A DNA stretch of 64,000 bases from Aquamicrobium sp. LC103 (GTDB lineage Bacteria > Pseudomonadota > Alphaproteobacteria > Rhizobiales > Rhizobiaceae): positions 248,001-312,000 of the forward strand of contig NZ_LBCQ02000004.1 of the NCBI RefSeq assembly GCF_001014615.2, written 5' to 3'. Shown here piece after piece: positions 1 through 19,698 of the stretch. Made by a program: the position numbers and the translations under genes. The number at the start of each line of letters is the position of its first letter. Within the stretch, counting starts at the first letter, position 1. Below the pieces are notes generated by a model, which worked only from the letters and a program-made list of their open reading frames with translations, had not been told where the DNA came from and did no database searches.

Positions 1-41
1 TGATCGAAGCCAAACGATCGACGACATGACGACATGATGAG

Positions 42-79
42 ACCGGTGCGGGCCGAAGAGGCTCGCACCGGTTTTCTTT
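42..79 (+). terminator. Rho-independent terminator of the gene that ends just upstream of the window
   Basis: ACCGGTGCG (42-50) pairs perfectly with CGCACCGGT (64-72), and a T-rich tract follows. The first ~37 bases before it are too short to identify the gene they end; reading frames closing at 29 or at 37 are both possible. The stretch 80-348 has no convincing gene: its open frames overlap one another and look like random high-GC frames. Confidence 0.7.
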
Positions 80-348
80 TGCGGCCGGAAGGCCGCCGAT
101 GCGTTTCCGGCGAGGTCCATCGATCCGATCGAAGCCGCGCATGGCGGCCCGGTTCAGCGATTCGCGATGCGGCTCCTGCGACGGTTCCGGTCTTGCGGCG
201 ACGCGGTTCGGCGTCCTTCCATATTCGGCAACGAGCGAGCTCGGATGCCGCCGCCCTTCTTCGAAGCCGCCGAGAGGTTCCGTGTCGGCTTGCGCCGGCG
301 CCACATGCGAATAAATCGCCGGAAGACGACGAGGCGCGGCGCAAAGCA

Positions 349-376
349 CTTGCGTCCGGTCGGTTTTTTGCCTAGA
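349..376 (+). promoter_or_regulatory. Possible promoter of the tRNA-Trp gene
   Basis: CTTGCG (349-354) and CCTAGA (371-376) are separated by 16 bases, roughly the rhizobial sigma70 pattern, and predict a start a few bases before the tRNA at 391. The -10 match is weak, so this is inference from position and partial motif. Confidence 0.35.
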
Positions 377-390
377 GGGGCGTCCAGCGA

Positions 391-466
<76 letters not shown>

Positions 467-504
467 GCTTCGTCCGAAGCGGTCGTGAAAGCGCATCAAG
501 ACAC

Positions 505-533
505 TTGCATCTCCCGGGAATCGGATTTATGTA
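505..533 (+). promoter_or_regulatory. Candidate sigma70 promoter for secE-nusG
   Basis: TTGCAT (505-510) and TATGTA (528-533) are spaced by exactly 17 bases, between the tRNA-Trp gene and secE. It would give a leader of about 160 nt for secE-nusG. Motif reading by eye only; the secE gene could also be read through from the tRNA unit. Confidence 0.4.
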
Positions 534-702
534 AGGGCGACAGACGCGCGGTGCGTGGGGCTGGGAAACTAGCTTTACGCGCCCGAATTGCATGGCTAAA
601 ACTCAGCCGGTGATTCGCAGACGTTGGGCGCCGGAAGTTTCCGGCGTGTCCGTGAGGACAGGGAATCTCGCCCATCCGATGGGCCATGAATGAGAGCGGC
701 AA

Positions 703-906
703 ATGGCGGCAAAGACCACGAATCCTTTTGTTTTCCTGCAGCAGGTGCGGGCCGAGACGGCGAAAGTCACCTGGCCGTCGCGTCGCGAGACGGTGATCTC
801 GACGGTCATGGTCCTGGTGTTCGCGTTCCTGGCCTCGATCTTCTTCTTCGCCTCTGGTCAGCTCATGGCGTTCGGCGTCGAGCTGATTCTCGGCATCGGA
901 CGATAA
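703..906 (+). CDS. secE: Preprotein translocase subunit SecE
   Basis: A 67-residue inner-membrane protein, the short single-span form of SecE found in most bacteria outside the enterics. The amphipathic N-terminal part contains the family signature around residues 14-28 (QVRAETAKVTWPSRRET), and one hydrophobic helix spans about residues 31-60. SecE clamps SecY (encoded at 29131 here) in the SecYEG protein-conducting channel. It lies 28 bases before nusG, as in most bacteria, and is probably cotranscribed with it. Start ATG has a weak GAGAG ribosome site. Confidence 0.95.
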   Translation: MAAKTTNPFVFLQQVRAETAKVTWPSRRETVISTVMVLVFAFLASIFFFASGQLMAFGVELILGIGR

Positions 907-934
907 CAAAGCCGGTCAACGGAGAATTCGCATC

Positions 935-1474
935 ATGACTGCTCGGTGGTACATCGTCCACGCCTATTCGAATTTTGAGAAGAAGGTCGCCGAAGACATT
1001 GAAAACAAGGCGAAACAGAAGGGCCTGAGCGACAAGATCGAGCAGATTGTCGTTCCGACCGAGAAGGTTGTCGAGATCCGTCGCGGCAAGAAGGTGGATG
1101 CCGAGCGCAAGTTCTTCCCCGGCTATGTCCTTCTCAAGGCCGAGCTGACCGATCCGGTCATCAGCCTCGTCAAGAACACGCCGCGCGTGACCGGCTTCCT
1201 CGGCGAGGACCGCCATACGGCCAAGCCGATGCACATTTCGGAGAAGGAGGCGCAGCAGATCCTCCATCAGGTCCAGGAAGGCGTCGAGCGGCCGAAGCCC
1301 TCCGTCACCTTCGAGGTCGGCGAACAGGTCAGGGTCTCCGACGGCCCCTTCGCCTCCTTCAACGGCTTCGTTCAGGAAGTCGACGAGGAGCGTTCGCGGC
1401 TCAAGGTGGAAGTTTCGATCTTCGGGCGCGCGGTGCCTGTCGATCTCGAATTCGGTCAGGTCGAGAAGGGCTGA
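935..1474 (+). CDS. nusG: Transcription termination/antitermination factor NusG
   Basis: 179 residues, normal length. The N-terminal NGN domain (about 1-115) begins with the typical WYIVHAYSNFEKKVAEDI and includes RKFFPGYVLL near 64-73, the face that binds the beta' clamp helices. A C-terminal KOW domain (about 125-178) has the VRVSDGPFASFNGFVQEVD motif that contacts Rho or ribosomal protein S10. It adjusts RNA polymerase processivity and couples transcription to translation. A GGAG ribosome site precedes the ATG. It is followed by a 167-base gap before rplK that holds a short hairpin CCGGAAG/CTTCCGG but no gene. Confidence 0.97.
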   Translation: MTARWYIVHAYSNFEKKVAEDIENKAKQKGLSDKIEQIVVPTEKVVEIRRGKKVDAERKFFPGYVLLKAELTDPVISLVKNTPRVTGFLGEDRHTAKPMHISEKEAQQILHQVQEGVERPKPSVTFEVGEQVRVSDGPFASFNGFVQEVDEERSRLKVEVSIFGRAVPVDLEFGQVEKG

Positions 1475-1641
1475 CCGGGAAATCCCGCAAGGTCGAGAAG
1501 ATCGGGCGGGTCGCGCCGGCTCCGGAGGGTGACGGCGCGTGACTGGTGGAAGGAGAGGCGGCTTAGCCGGCCGTCCGAACTCCGCACCACCGAACTGCAA
1601 CCGCCGGAAGGCTTCCGGCTTGAAACAGAGGCAGACGAGTA

Positions 1642-2070
1642 ATGGCTAAGAAAGTTGCAGGCCAGCTCAAGCTCCAGGTCCCCGCGGGTTCGGCCACGCC
1701 GTCGCCCCCGATCGGTCCTGCGCTTGGTCAGCGCGGCATCAACATCATGGAATTCTGCAAGGCGTTCAACGCCCAGACGCAGGAGATGGAGAAGGGTCAG
1801 CCCATCCCCGTCGTGATCACCTACTATCAGGACAAGTCGTTCACCTTCGCGATGAAGACGCCGCCGGTGAGCTATTTCCTGAAGAAGGCGGCCAATCTGA
1901 AGTCGGGCTCGAAGGAGCCGGGCAAGTCGACCATCGGCAAGATCAGCCGCGACAAGGTGCGCGAGATCGCCGAAGCGAAGATGAAGGACCTCAACGCGAA
2001 CGACGTGGAAGCCGCCATGCGCATGGTGGAAGGCTCCGCTCGCTCCATGGGCCTGGAAGTGGTGGGCTGA
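1642..2070 (+). CDS. rplK: 50S ribosomal protein L11
   Basis: 142 residues, standard length. The N-terminal domain has the proline-rich segment [19 protein letters not shown] (about 15-33), which reaches into the GTPase-associated centre of 23S rRNA and is the thiostrepton contact. The C-terminal rRNA-binding domain follows from about residue 70. L11 helps elongation-factor GTP hydrolysis and stringent-response sensing by RelA-type enzymes. It is tightly followed by rplA (4-base gap), the classic L11-L1 pair whose translation is often repressed by L1. Confidence 0.97.
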   Translation: MAKKVAGQLKLQVPAGSATPSPPIGPALGQRGINIMEFCKAFNAQTQEMEKGQPIPVVITYYQDKSFTFAMKTPPVSYFLKKAANLKSGSKEPGKSTIGKISRDKVREIAEAKMKDLNANDVEAAMRMVEGSARSMGLEVVG

Positions 2071-2074
2071 GACG

Positions 2075-2773
2075 ATGGCGAAGAAGATTGCAAAGCGCGT
2101 CACCAAGTCGCGCGAGGGCATCGACCCGAACAAGCACTATGACCTCGGCGAGGCCATCAAGCTCCTGAAGGAGCGCGCGACCGCCAAGTTCGACGAGACC
2201 ATCGAGGTCGCGATGAATCTCGGCGTCGACCCGCGTCATGCCGACCAGATGGTCCGCGGCGTGGTCAACCTGCCGAACGGCACGGGTCGCAACGTGCGCG
2301 TGGCGGTGTTCGCCCGCGACGCCAAGGCCGAAGAGGCCAAGGCCGCGGGTGCCGACATCGTCGGTGCCGAGGACCTGGTGGAGATCGTGCAGAAGGGCGA
2401 GATCAATTTCGACCGCTGCATCGCCACGCCGGACATGATGCCGCTCGTCGGCCGCCTCGGCAAGGTGCTCGGCCCGCGCGGCATGATGCCGAACCCGAAG
2501 GTCGGCACGGTTACGGCCGACGTCGCCGCCGCCGTCAAGGCGTCCAAGGGCGGTGCGGTCGAGTTCCGCGTCGAGAAGGCGGGCATCGTGCATGCCGGCG
2601 TCGGCAAGGCTTCCTTCGACGTCAAGGCGCTCGAGGAGAACGTCAAGGCTTTCGCCGATGCCGTGGTGAAGGCGAAGCCGTCCGGCGCCAAGGGCAACTA
2701 CGTCAAGCGCGTTGCTCTTTCCTCGACCATGGGTCCGGGCCTCAAGCTCGACCCGGCGACACTTTCGGCTTGA
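2075..2773 (+). CDS. rplA: 50S ribosomal protein L1
   Basis: 232 residues, normal for L1. The family motif [16 protein letters not shown] lies near residues 131-146, within the domain I/II region that binds 23S rRNA helix 76-78 of the mobile L1 stalk. L1 helps release deacylated tRNA from the E site and, in other bacteria, represses its own operon. The start is 4 bases after rplK, so translation is probably coupled. The gene is followed at once by the long rplJ leader. Confidence 0.97.
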   Translation: MAKKIAKRVTKSREGIDPNKHYDLGEAIKLLKERATAKFDETIEVAMNLGVDPRHADQMVRGVVNLPNGTGRNVRVAVFARDAKAEEAKAAGADIVGAEDLVEIVQKGEINFDRCIATPDMMPLVGRLGKVLGPRGMMPNPKVGTVTADVAAAVKASKGGAVEFRVEKAGIVHAGVGKASFDVKALEENVKAFADAVVKAKPSGAKGNYVKRVALSSTMGPGLKLDPATLSA

Positions 2774-3134
2774 TAGCCGCAGGCGGCGCGGGCGCGCCGC
2801 TTCAAGAATTCCGGGCCTCGTCCATCGGGGTCCGGATGCCGGAAGGAAACTTCCGGTCATCCTGTCCGAGATTGCAGGCGGCCCCCGGGGAAACCCGACC
2901 TTAATTCGAATGGGCCTGCATGAGACGGGTGAGAACGGACAAAGGAGCGAGAGCTCCAGAGGAAGTTCGAACCGTGTTTGCCTTTTGTCGCGCATCGGCC
3001 GATGCCGTTGTGGCGAAAGGGGACAGGATCCTCGAGCGTCGTTCGGGCGATCCCTTGCAAGGGTGCCCCCGCACGGCAAAAGGCAATGGATGGCCATCCG
3101 CTGCAACGGGATGGTCGTCAACTGGAGATAGGCA
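2774..3134 (+). promoter_or_regulatory. Long structured leader of rplJ-rplL (candidate L10-type autoregulatory leader)
   Basis: A 361-base gap without a credible gene separates rplA from rplJ. Right after rplA there is a strong hairpin, GGATG (2834-2838) + CCGGAAG (2839-2845), GAAA loop, CTTCCGG (2850-2856) + CATCC (2858-2862), with no U-tract, so it looks like a processing or pausing element more than a terminator. In many bacteria the L10-L12 complex binds a leader at this place and represses rplJL. Position and length fit that; no consensus L10-leader match was computed. Confidence 0.45.
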
Positions 3135-3653
3135 GTGGATAGAGCGGAAAAGCGCGAATTCGTCACGGGCCTGAATGAAGTGTTCAATGGCACTGGTTCA
3201 GTCGTCGTGGCCCACTATGCCGGGCTTACCGTCGCGAACATGAACGACCTTCGGTCGAAAATGCGCGCAGCGGGCGGCACCGTCAAAGTCGCGAAGAACC
3301 GTCTCGCCATCATCGCTCTTCAGGGTACGGAATCCGAAGGGATGAAGGATCTGTTCAAGGGACAGACCCTGATCGCCTATTCGGACGATCCGGTCGCGGC
3401 ACCGAAGGTCGCTTCCGAGTTCGCCAAGGCGAATGACAAGCTCGTCATTCTCGGCGGCGCAATGGGAGCAACCGCGCTCGACGCCGATGGTGTGAAGGCA
3501 CTCGCCACCATGCCATCGTTGGACGAGCTTCGCGCCAAGATCGTCGGCATGATTCAGACGCCGGCAACCAGGATCGCCGCAGTCGTCAACGCACCGGCAG
3601 GCCAGCTTGCCCGCGTTTTCGGCGCCTATGCCCGGAAGGACGAGGCGGCATGA
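3135..3653 (+). CDS. rplJ: 50S ribosomal protein L10
   Basis: 172 residues, GTG start ([10 protein letters not shown]), the usual size in alphaproteobacteria. The N-terminal domain with [18 protein letters not shown] binds 23S rRNA at the stalk base. The long C-terminal helix region (about 135-172) holds the L7/L12 dimers; alphaproteobacterial L10 typically carries three. It forms the translation-factor recruiting stalk with rplL, 53 bases downstream. Confidence 0.96.
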   Translation: MDRAEKREFVTGLNEVFNGTGSVVVAHYAGLTVANMNDLRSKMRAAGGTVKVAKNRLAIIALQGTESEGMKDLFKGQTLIAYSDDPVAAPKVASEFAKANDKLVILGGAMGATALDADGVKALATMPSLDELRAKIVGMIQTPATRIAAVVNAPAGQLARVFGAYARKDEAA

Positions 3654-3706
3654 GGCCGTTCCTCGCTGTCATCAACACTTGTTCGAACTTTTGAAGGAAA
3701 TGAAAA

Positions 3707-4087
3707 ATGGCTGATCTCGCAAAGATCGTTGAAGACCTGTCGAGCCTGACCGTCCTCGAGGCGGCCGAGCTCTCGAAGCTCCTCGAGGAGAAGTGGGGCG
3801 TCTCCGCCGCCGCTCCGGTGGCTGTCGCCGCTGCCGCCGGCGGTGCCGGCGCTGCTGCCGAAGCCGTGGAAGAGAAGACCGAGTTCGACGTCGTCCTGAC
3901 GGATGCCGGCGCCCAGAAGATCAACGTGATCAAGGAAGTGCGCGCGATCACCGGTCTCGGCCTCAAGGAAGCCAAGGACCTGGTCGAAGGCGCTCCGAAG
4001 CCGGTCAAGGAAGGCGTGTCGAAGGACGAAGCCGAGAAGATCAAGGCTCAGCTCGAAGGCGCTGGTGCCAAGGTCGACCTGAAGTAA
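3707..4087 (+). CDS. rplL: 50S ribosomal protein L7/L12
   Basis: 126 residues. An N-terminal dimerisation domain (about 1-35) is joined by an Ala/Pro/Val-rich flexible hinge (about 36-53) to the C-terminal factor-binding domain (about 58-126), which has the conserved [20 protein letters not shown] segment. It recruits EF-G, EF-Tu, IF2 and RF3. AAGGA precedes the ATG. An attenuator-like hairpin pair lies between this gene and rpoB, so the very high stalk-protein output could be separated from polymerase synthesis. Confidence 0.97.
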   Translation: MADLAKIVEDLSSLTVLEAAELSKLLEEKWGVSAAAPVAVAAAAGGAGAAAEAVEEKTEFDVVLTDAGAQKINVIKEVRAITGLGLKEAKDLVEGAPKPVKEGVSKDEAEKIKAQLEGAGAKVDLK

Positions 4088-4160
4088 CGACCGTGGAACG
4101 CGGCGGGCGGGCAATCCGTCCGCCGCTCCCGCGGGCGTAGAACTGAATGAGCAAAACCTC

Positions 4161-4211
4161 TTTCCTGTGGGCCGAAAGCGGCTCTCAGGAAACGGGTTTT
4201 TACCCGTTTTT
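4161..4211 (+). terminator. Tandem hairpin attenuator between rplL and rpoB
   Basis: The first stem is TTTCCTG (4161-4167) with CAGGAAA (4186-4192), extended inside by GGGCC/GGCTC pairing. The second is ACGGGT (4192-4197), TTTT loop, ACCCGT (4202-4207) followed by TTTT (4208-4211), a textbook intrinsic terminator. The two share base 4192, so they may exclude each other at the edge. In E. coli a partial terminator in the same gap lowers rpoBC transcription relative to rplL; the same role is inferred here. A further GC-rich hairpin (ACCGCGC/GCGCGGT) follows before rpoB. Confidence 0.7.
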
Positions 4212-4276
4212 GATGGACCGCGCGGCATGCGCGGTTGGTAGTTTGGCACGAAGCCAAAAGGCAGCAAGGAGCGACG

Positions 4277-8410
<4,134 letters not shown>

Positions 8411-8569
8411 GACCAGCGGCGTCGCGGGGCAGGGGCTCCGCGACGCGACCGCCCGGCGGGGCGGAAGGATCGCAGCGGCGATCCGCACAAGACAAAACGG
8501 TGTCGATGCGGCGATGGCCGGCACCGATGTTCCAGGCAAGGGGTCTGCGACCCCGATAAGGAGAACGGC

Positions 8570-12766
<4,197 letters not shown>

Positions 12767-12791
12767 GGCACGTCGTCAGCGACCGAAAACG

Positions 12792-12827
12792 AGACCGCCG
12801 GGCATGCCCGGCGGTCTTTTTCTTTTT
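12792..12827 (+). terminator. Rho-independent terminator of the rpoBC operon
   Basis: A perfect 26-base palindrome (12792-12817; arms AGACCGCCGGGCA and TGCCCGGCGGTCT) is followed by a T-rich tract to 12827. It ends the secE-to-rpoC transcription block and separates it from the LuxR-type gene. Confidence 0.92.
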
Positions 12828-12968
12828 ACGGGCCGGGTGACGGCGCGAAATTGTCCGATAGTATGGGAAGGCGAGGCTGCGGGGGTAGAAGGGGACGACT
12901 TGATACAGGAGCATTCCCGCGGGGATGCCTGAAGGCGGCGGCATCCTTTTGGGGGGAGGGAAGACGCT

Positions 12969-14114
12969 ATGAACGTACTGGACGAAGACAGGCTGGGCAC
13001 CGTCGCCTCCGAGCTCGGCGAGAGGATAGCACTGGCAAGCTGCGGCGAGACGTCCTGGCTCGATGTCGGCCTCTCGCTCCAGAATGTCCTGCCGGGGTCG
13101 GCCGCGGCGATCGTCGACTACGACGTTTCGGCCCACACGGTTCGATCGAGCTTCGCGCCGGGAATAGAGCCGGAGTTCTTCCGCTCCTACAGCACCTACT
13201 ACTCGTCGATAAACCCCTGGATCGGCTTTTGGATCAGGCAGCCGGCCTGCCGCGTCCTGTTGTCGGAGGAGACCTATCCGACGCGGCTGCTCGAGAAGAC
13301 CGAGTTCTACGCGGATTGGCTGCGCCCGCAGGCCCACATGCATGCGGCGGCGGGAATGCGCGTCGACGGCGGCCCGAACGACCTCGTCCATCTCACCTGG
13401 CACTATCCGATCGCCTATGCCCCGGAATACGACCGTGTGGCCGCCGCCGTGCTGACACGGCTCAGCGGGCGGCTCGCGAGCGCCGCCGAATTCGCCGTGG
13501 CGATGCGCGAGGGCGTCGAGCAGGGGTTGAGGCAGGGGGCGTTGGTGGAAAGGGTCGGCGAGATCGCGATCGTCGTCGACGGCCGCAGCCGCCTGCTCGA
13601 AGCCAATGACCGGGCCGTCGCGGCTCTGTCGAAAGGCGAGCCGATAGCCAGCGCCGGCGGGCTTCTGGCGCTGCGGCATCCGCAGGCGCATCGCTGGCTC
13701 ATCGAAACCATCGCGCGCCTCGCCGCAGGCGAGTTCCTGGAATCCCAGTCGATGGTCTTCGTCGACGGCGAAGCCGTCTACCGCGCCTCGGTGGCGATCG
13801 TGCCGCGCATGGGTGAGCGCCACAGAATGCTCATCCCGACACAGGACCTGCTGCTGGTGACGGTGAAGCGCCTCTCCGGCGCGACACTGCGGCTGGACGA
13901 CGTCGCGTTGCGCATCTCGTTCGGGCTGTCGCTCGCCGAGGTCAGGTTGTGCGAGGCGCTGATGTCGGGGCTGTCGCTACAGGAGGCGGCGATCCGGTCC
14001 GGCGTTTCGGTCGGCACGCTGCGCCAACGGGCCAAGGCGGTGTTCAGGAAAACCCGGACCCACCGGCAGGGCGAACTGATCGCTCTTCTGGCGCAGTTCG
14101 GGGGGCGAAGCTAG
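12969..14114 (+). CDS. LuxR-type helix-turn-helix transcriptional regulator
   Basis: 381 residues. The C-terminal ~62 residues (about 318-378) form a LuxR/GerE-like DNA-binding domain: LSLAEVRLCEALMSGLSLQEAA, then SGVSVGTLRQRAKAVFRKTRT. The recognition helix departs from the common TVxxH pattern (TLRQRAKAVF). The ~300-residue N-terminal part has the aromatic YYSSINPW segment seen in many rhizobial LuxR-like regulators, but I do not see a clear acyl-homoserine-lactone pocket, and no luxI-type synthase lies nearby. It is a single gene after the rpoC terminator. A palindrome and a promoter-like element lie 22 bases downstream. The ligand and targets are unknown. Confidence 0.85.
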   Translation: MNVLDEDRLGTVASELGERIALASCGETSWLDVGLSLQNVLPGSAAAIVDYDVSAHTVRSSFAPGIEPEFFRSYSTYYSSINPWIGFWIRQPACRVLLSEETYPTRLLEKTEFYADWLRPQAHMHAAAGMRVDGGPNDLVHLTWHYPIAYAPEYDRVAAAVLTRLSGRLASAAEFAVAMREGVEQGLRQGALVERVGEIAIVVDGRSRLLEANDRAVAALSKGEPIASAGGLLALRHPQAHRWLIETIARLAAGEFLESQSMVFVDGEAVYRASVAIVPRMGERHRMLIPTQDLLLVTVKRLSGATLRLDDVALRISFGLSLAEVRLCEALMSGLSLQEAAIRSGVSVGTLRQRAKAVFRKTRTHRQGELIALLAQFGGRS

Positions 14115-14136
14115 CCGGCTTGCGAAAAAGAGAAAA

Positions 14137-14155
14137 TACCTCCCAAATGGGAGTA
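14137..14155. promoter_or_regulatory. Palindrome resembling a LuxR-type operator
   Basis: TACCTCCCAAATGGGAGTA has inverted CTCCC/GGGAG arms around AAAT and TAC/GTA at its ends. It lies just after the LuxR-type gene, and its centre (about 14146) is about 44 bases before the start predicted from the TAATAC hexamer at 14179-14184. That is where an activating LuxR-family dimer usually sits. Binding by the neighbouring regulator is inference. Confidence 0.45.
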
Positions 14156-14189
14156 GATACAATTCTAGATTGATGGCTTAATACAACGT

Positions 14190-14283
14190 GTCGTAGCGCT
14201 GTTGCGTTTCGGCTTTCGGTTTGTGGTCTTGGGATCGCATACCCTTACCGCCTGGTCGGTGGCCCCCGACCGGGCGGCTTTTT
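14190..14283 (+). ncRNA. Candidate small RNA ending in a strong terminator
   Basis: About 94 bases between a -10-like TAATAC (14179-14184) and the terminator at 14248-14283 contain no start codon with a plausible reading frame. The unit promoter/palindrome, short non-coding stretch and terminator sits in the gap between the LuxR-type gene and a minus-strand gene. No known small-RNA family was recognised. The alternative is simply the 3' end of the regulator's mRNA. Confidence 0.3.
14248..14283 (+). terminator. Rho-independent terminator
   Basis: CCGCCTGGTCGG (14248-14259) pairs with CCGACCGGGCGG (14266-14277) with one G-T pair, followed by CTTTTT. It is oriented for + strand transcription and closes either the LuxR-type gene or the candidate small RNA. 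Confidence 0.85.
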
Positions 14284-14287
14284 GAGG

Positions 14288-14569
14288 TCAGTTCGATTCG
14301 TTGAAGGTCACGATCGAAACCTCGCCCTCGGTCGCGCCCTGATAGGCCGAAAGATGCGGCTCGTCGTCGGGCGCGCCCTGCATCTCGCCGATCTGGTCCA
14401 GCTCCGCCTCGGCATAGCCTTCGCGCGCGAGCGCCTCCAGCGCCAGCCGCACGGCGGAATCATCGTCCGGCGCAACGAGCATGACGTGCACGCCTTCCGC
14501 TTCGCCGCCCTTCCTGCGCCAGACGCGGCCAACGATTATGGTCACGGGATTCGCTTCATTGTCGTTCAT
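14288..14569 (-). CDS. Conserved hypothetical protein (small, acidic)
   Basis: 93 residues, not assigned to a function. It is acidic and soluble, has no signal peptide or membrane span, and its composition and frame look coding. It contains a short valine/isoleucine-rich beginning (NPVTIIVGRVW) and a helical central part rich in Ala, Leu and Glu. AAAGGA sits upstream of the ATG. It is convergent with the LuxR-type gene and ends 5 bases from its terminator, and it is divergent from rpsL. Proteins like this occur in rhizobial genomes as hypotheticals (recollection, not searched). Confidence 0.65.
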   Translation of the reverse strand: MNDNEANPVTIIVGRVWRRKGGEAEGVHVMLVAPDDDSAVRLALEALAREGYAEAELDQIGEMQGAPDDEPHLSAYQGATEGEVSIVTFNESN

Positions 14570-14750
14570 GAGTGATTCCTTTCATGCCTCGTCCCGGCGA
14601 TTCCCGTCCTTTGCCACGGCGGGCAGGCCAGAAACAGACGGCGGCGGCAAATTATCTATTGAGTTTGCCTTGGATCGGGCAACAAAGTTACTACATGACC
14701 GTCTAGACCCTCAAACCGGCGGTTTCTGGACGAATAACAGGTGCTTGGGG

Positions 14751-14779
14751 TTGACGAGGGTCGTTGTTGCGGGTAGAAG
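14751..14779 (+). promoter_or_regulatory. Candidate sigma70 promoter of the str operon (rpsL-rpsG-fusA-tuf)
   Basis: TTGACG (14751-14756) and TAGAAG (14774-14779) are spaced by 17 bases. It lies in the 461-base gap (14570-15030) between the minus-strand hypothetical and rpsL, and would give a leader of about 245 nt. The -35 is good and the -10 moderate. No gene is visible in this gap. Confidence 0.45.
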
Positions 14780-14916
14780 CCGCGACGTCTGAGCCGATGT
14801 GAGGCTTTCATTTCCGGGACATCTCGAACCGGAGCTTGCCTCAAACAGGGTTCGTTTTACGAGCGAAAAGACATTTCCGGCTTGCATGAAGCGGCTTCCG
14901 CTTCCTCTGCGTTTTG

Positions 14917-14953
14917 TTCGGGCAGCACCGCTGAGGCGGTTTTGGTGCCCGAA
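14917..14953 (+). promoter_or_regulatory. Stem-loop in the rpsL leader
   Basis: TTCGGGCA (14917-14924) pairs perfectly with TGCCCGAA (14946-14953). Inside it ACCGC can pair with GCGGT around TGAG. No U-tract follows, so it is not a simple terminator. It lies 78 bases before rpsL and could be a regulatory structure for the str operon, where S7 is the known repressor in other bacteria. No homology to the S7 site was shown. Confidence 0.4.
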
Positions 14954-15030
14954 TTTGCGTATGGAAATGACGCTTGAAACGGCTCTGCGAAGGGCTTGTG
15001 ACACGGATTTTTGAGAAAGAGGAAGGTTTA

Positions 15031-15402
15031 ATGCCTACCGTCAACCAGCTGATCCGCAAGCCGCGCATTGCGCCGGTGAAGCGCAACAAGGTTCCGGCCA
15101 TGCAGGCCAACCCGCAGAAGCGGGGCGTATGCACGCGCGTCTATACGACGACGCCGAAGAAGCCGAACTCCGCGCTCCGCAAGGTTGCGAAGATTCGCCT
15201 CGTGAACGGCTTCGAAGTGATTGGCTACATTCCCGGCGAAGGCCACAACCTTCAGGAGCACTCCGTGGTGATGATCCGCGGCGGCCGCGTGAAGGACCTT
15301 CCGGGTGTGCGCTATCACATCATCCGCGGCGTGCTCGACACCCAGGGTGTGAAAAACCGCAAGCAGCGTCGTTCGAAGTACGGCGCAAAGCGTCCGAAGT
15401 AA
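15031..15402 (+). CDS. rpsL: 30S ribosomal protein S12
   Basis: 123 residues from ATG 15031 ([10 protein letters not shown]). An upstream in-frame start at 14974 is unconserved, and the GAAAGAGGAAGG ribosome site fits 15031. S12 lies at the decoding centre. [12 protein letters not shown] (40-51) keeps Lys43, and the second decoding loop [14 protein letters not shown] is wild type, so no streptomycin-resistance substitution is seen. It is the first gene of the str operon. Confidence 0.98.
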   Translation: MPTVNQLIRKPRIAPVKRNKVPAMQANPQKRGVCTRVYTTTPKKPNSALRKVAKIRLVNGFEVIGYIPGEGHNLQEHSVVMIRGGRVKDLPGVRYHIIRGVLDTQGVKNRKQRRSKYGAKRPK

Positions 15403-15466
15403 GGGTTTCCCGGCTTCGGCGCTTTTGTTTTAAGCGTCGAGCCGTTGATCGTGAGAGACAAGAGAC

Positions 15467-15937
15467 ATGTCCCGACGCCATCGTGCAGAAAAGCGTGAAA
15501 TCAATCCGGATCCGAAGTTCGGCGATCTGATTGTAACTAAGTTCATGAACGCCGTGATGCTTCACGGCAAGAAATCGGTCGCCGAGACGATCGTCTACGG
15601 CGCGCTTGACCAGGTTCAGGCCAAGACCAAGCAGGAGCCGGTTACCGTCTTCCATCAGGCGCTCGACAATGTCGCGCCTCATGTGGAAGTCCGTTCGCGG
15701 CGCGTCGGTGGCGCCACCTACCAGGTGCCGGTCGATGTTCGTCCGGAGCGTCGCCAGGCTCTCGCGATCCGCTGGCTGATCACAGCCGCGCGCAACCGCA
15801 ACGAGACGACGATGGTCGATCGCCTGTCGGGCGAGCTGCTCGACGCCGCCAACAATCGTGGCACCGCCGTCAAGAAGCGTGAAGACACGCACAAGATGGC
15901 CGAAGCCAACCGCGCCTTCGCGCACTACCGCTGGTAA
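15467..15937 (+). CDS. rpsG: 30S ribosomal protein S7
   Basis: 156 residues, the normal short form. It binds the 3' domain of 16S rRNA and starts assembly of the 30S head; in other bacteria it represses its own operon. Recognisable segments are [18 protein letters not shown] near the start and [20 protein letters not shown] near residue 80. The preceding gap is 64 bases and fusA follows after 33. Confidence 0.98.
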   Translation: MSRRHRAEKREINPDPKFGDLIVTKFMNAVMLHGKKSVAETIVYGALDQVQAKTKQEPVTVFHQALDNVAPHVEVRSRRVGGATYQVPVDVRPERRQALAIRWLITAARNRNETTMVDRLSGELLDAANNRGTAVKKREDTHKMAEANRAFAHYRW

Positions 15938-15970
15938 TCCGGCGAGCAGGGATACGAGAGGCACATCACC

Positions 15971-18061
<2,091 letters not shown>

Positions 18062-18126
18062 CCCCGAACCGGTTGCGCAGCCCGAAATTGATTGCCTGAA
18101 CAGGCACAAGAAAATGGAGACCTCAC

Positions 18127-19302
<1,176 letters not shown>

Positions 19303-19367
19303 GTGGATCAACGGGATCTGTCGCGGGCGCGGGATGCCCGCGCCGCGCCAGAACAAGGAATTGACGC

Positions 19368-19676
19368 ATGAACGGACAAAACATCCGCATCCGCCTCAAG
19401 GCGTTTGACCACCGGGTGCTTGATGCGTCGACGCGAGAGATCGTGTCGACCGCCAAACGCACCGGCGCCAACGTCCGCGGCCCCATTCCGCTGCCCACGC
19501 GGATCGAGAAATTTACCGTGAACCGCTCGCCGCACATCGACAAGAAGAGCCGCGAGCAGTTCGAGATGCGCACGCACAAGCGGCTGCTGGATATCGTAGA
19601 CCCGACCCCCCAGACGGTCGATGCTTTGATGAAGCTCGACCTGGCTGCCGGTGTCGATGTCGAGATCAAGCTCTAA
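19368..19676 (+). CDS. rpsJ: 30S ribosomal protein S10
   Basis: 102 residues, standard length. Recognisable by [15 protein letters not shown] and [20 protein letters not shown] (the extended loop into the 30S head). Also known as NusE, it binds NusB in antitermination complexes and the KOW domain of NusG (encoded at 935). First gene of the S10 operon, following tuf by 65 bases. Confidence 0.97.
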   Translation: MNGQNIRIRLKAFDHRVLDASTREIVSTAKRTGANVRGPIPLPTRIEKFTVNRSPHIDKKSREQFEMRTHKRLLDIVDPTPQTVDALMKLDLAAGVDVEIKL

Positions 19677-19698
19677 GGGCTTGAGGAAGGACGAACCG

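Noticed and set aside
1-390. Short open frames before tRNA-Trp
   Set aside because: Three overlapping frames without ribosome sites or similarity; the region behaves as intergenic DNA after a terminator.
12969-14570. Quorum-sensing luxR/luxI locus
   Set aside because: No synthase gene is nearby and the regulator's N-terminal domain does not show a clear acyl-homoserine-lactone pocket.
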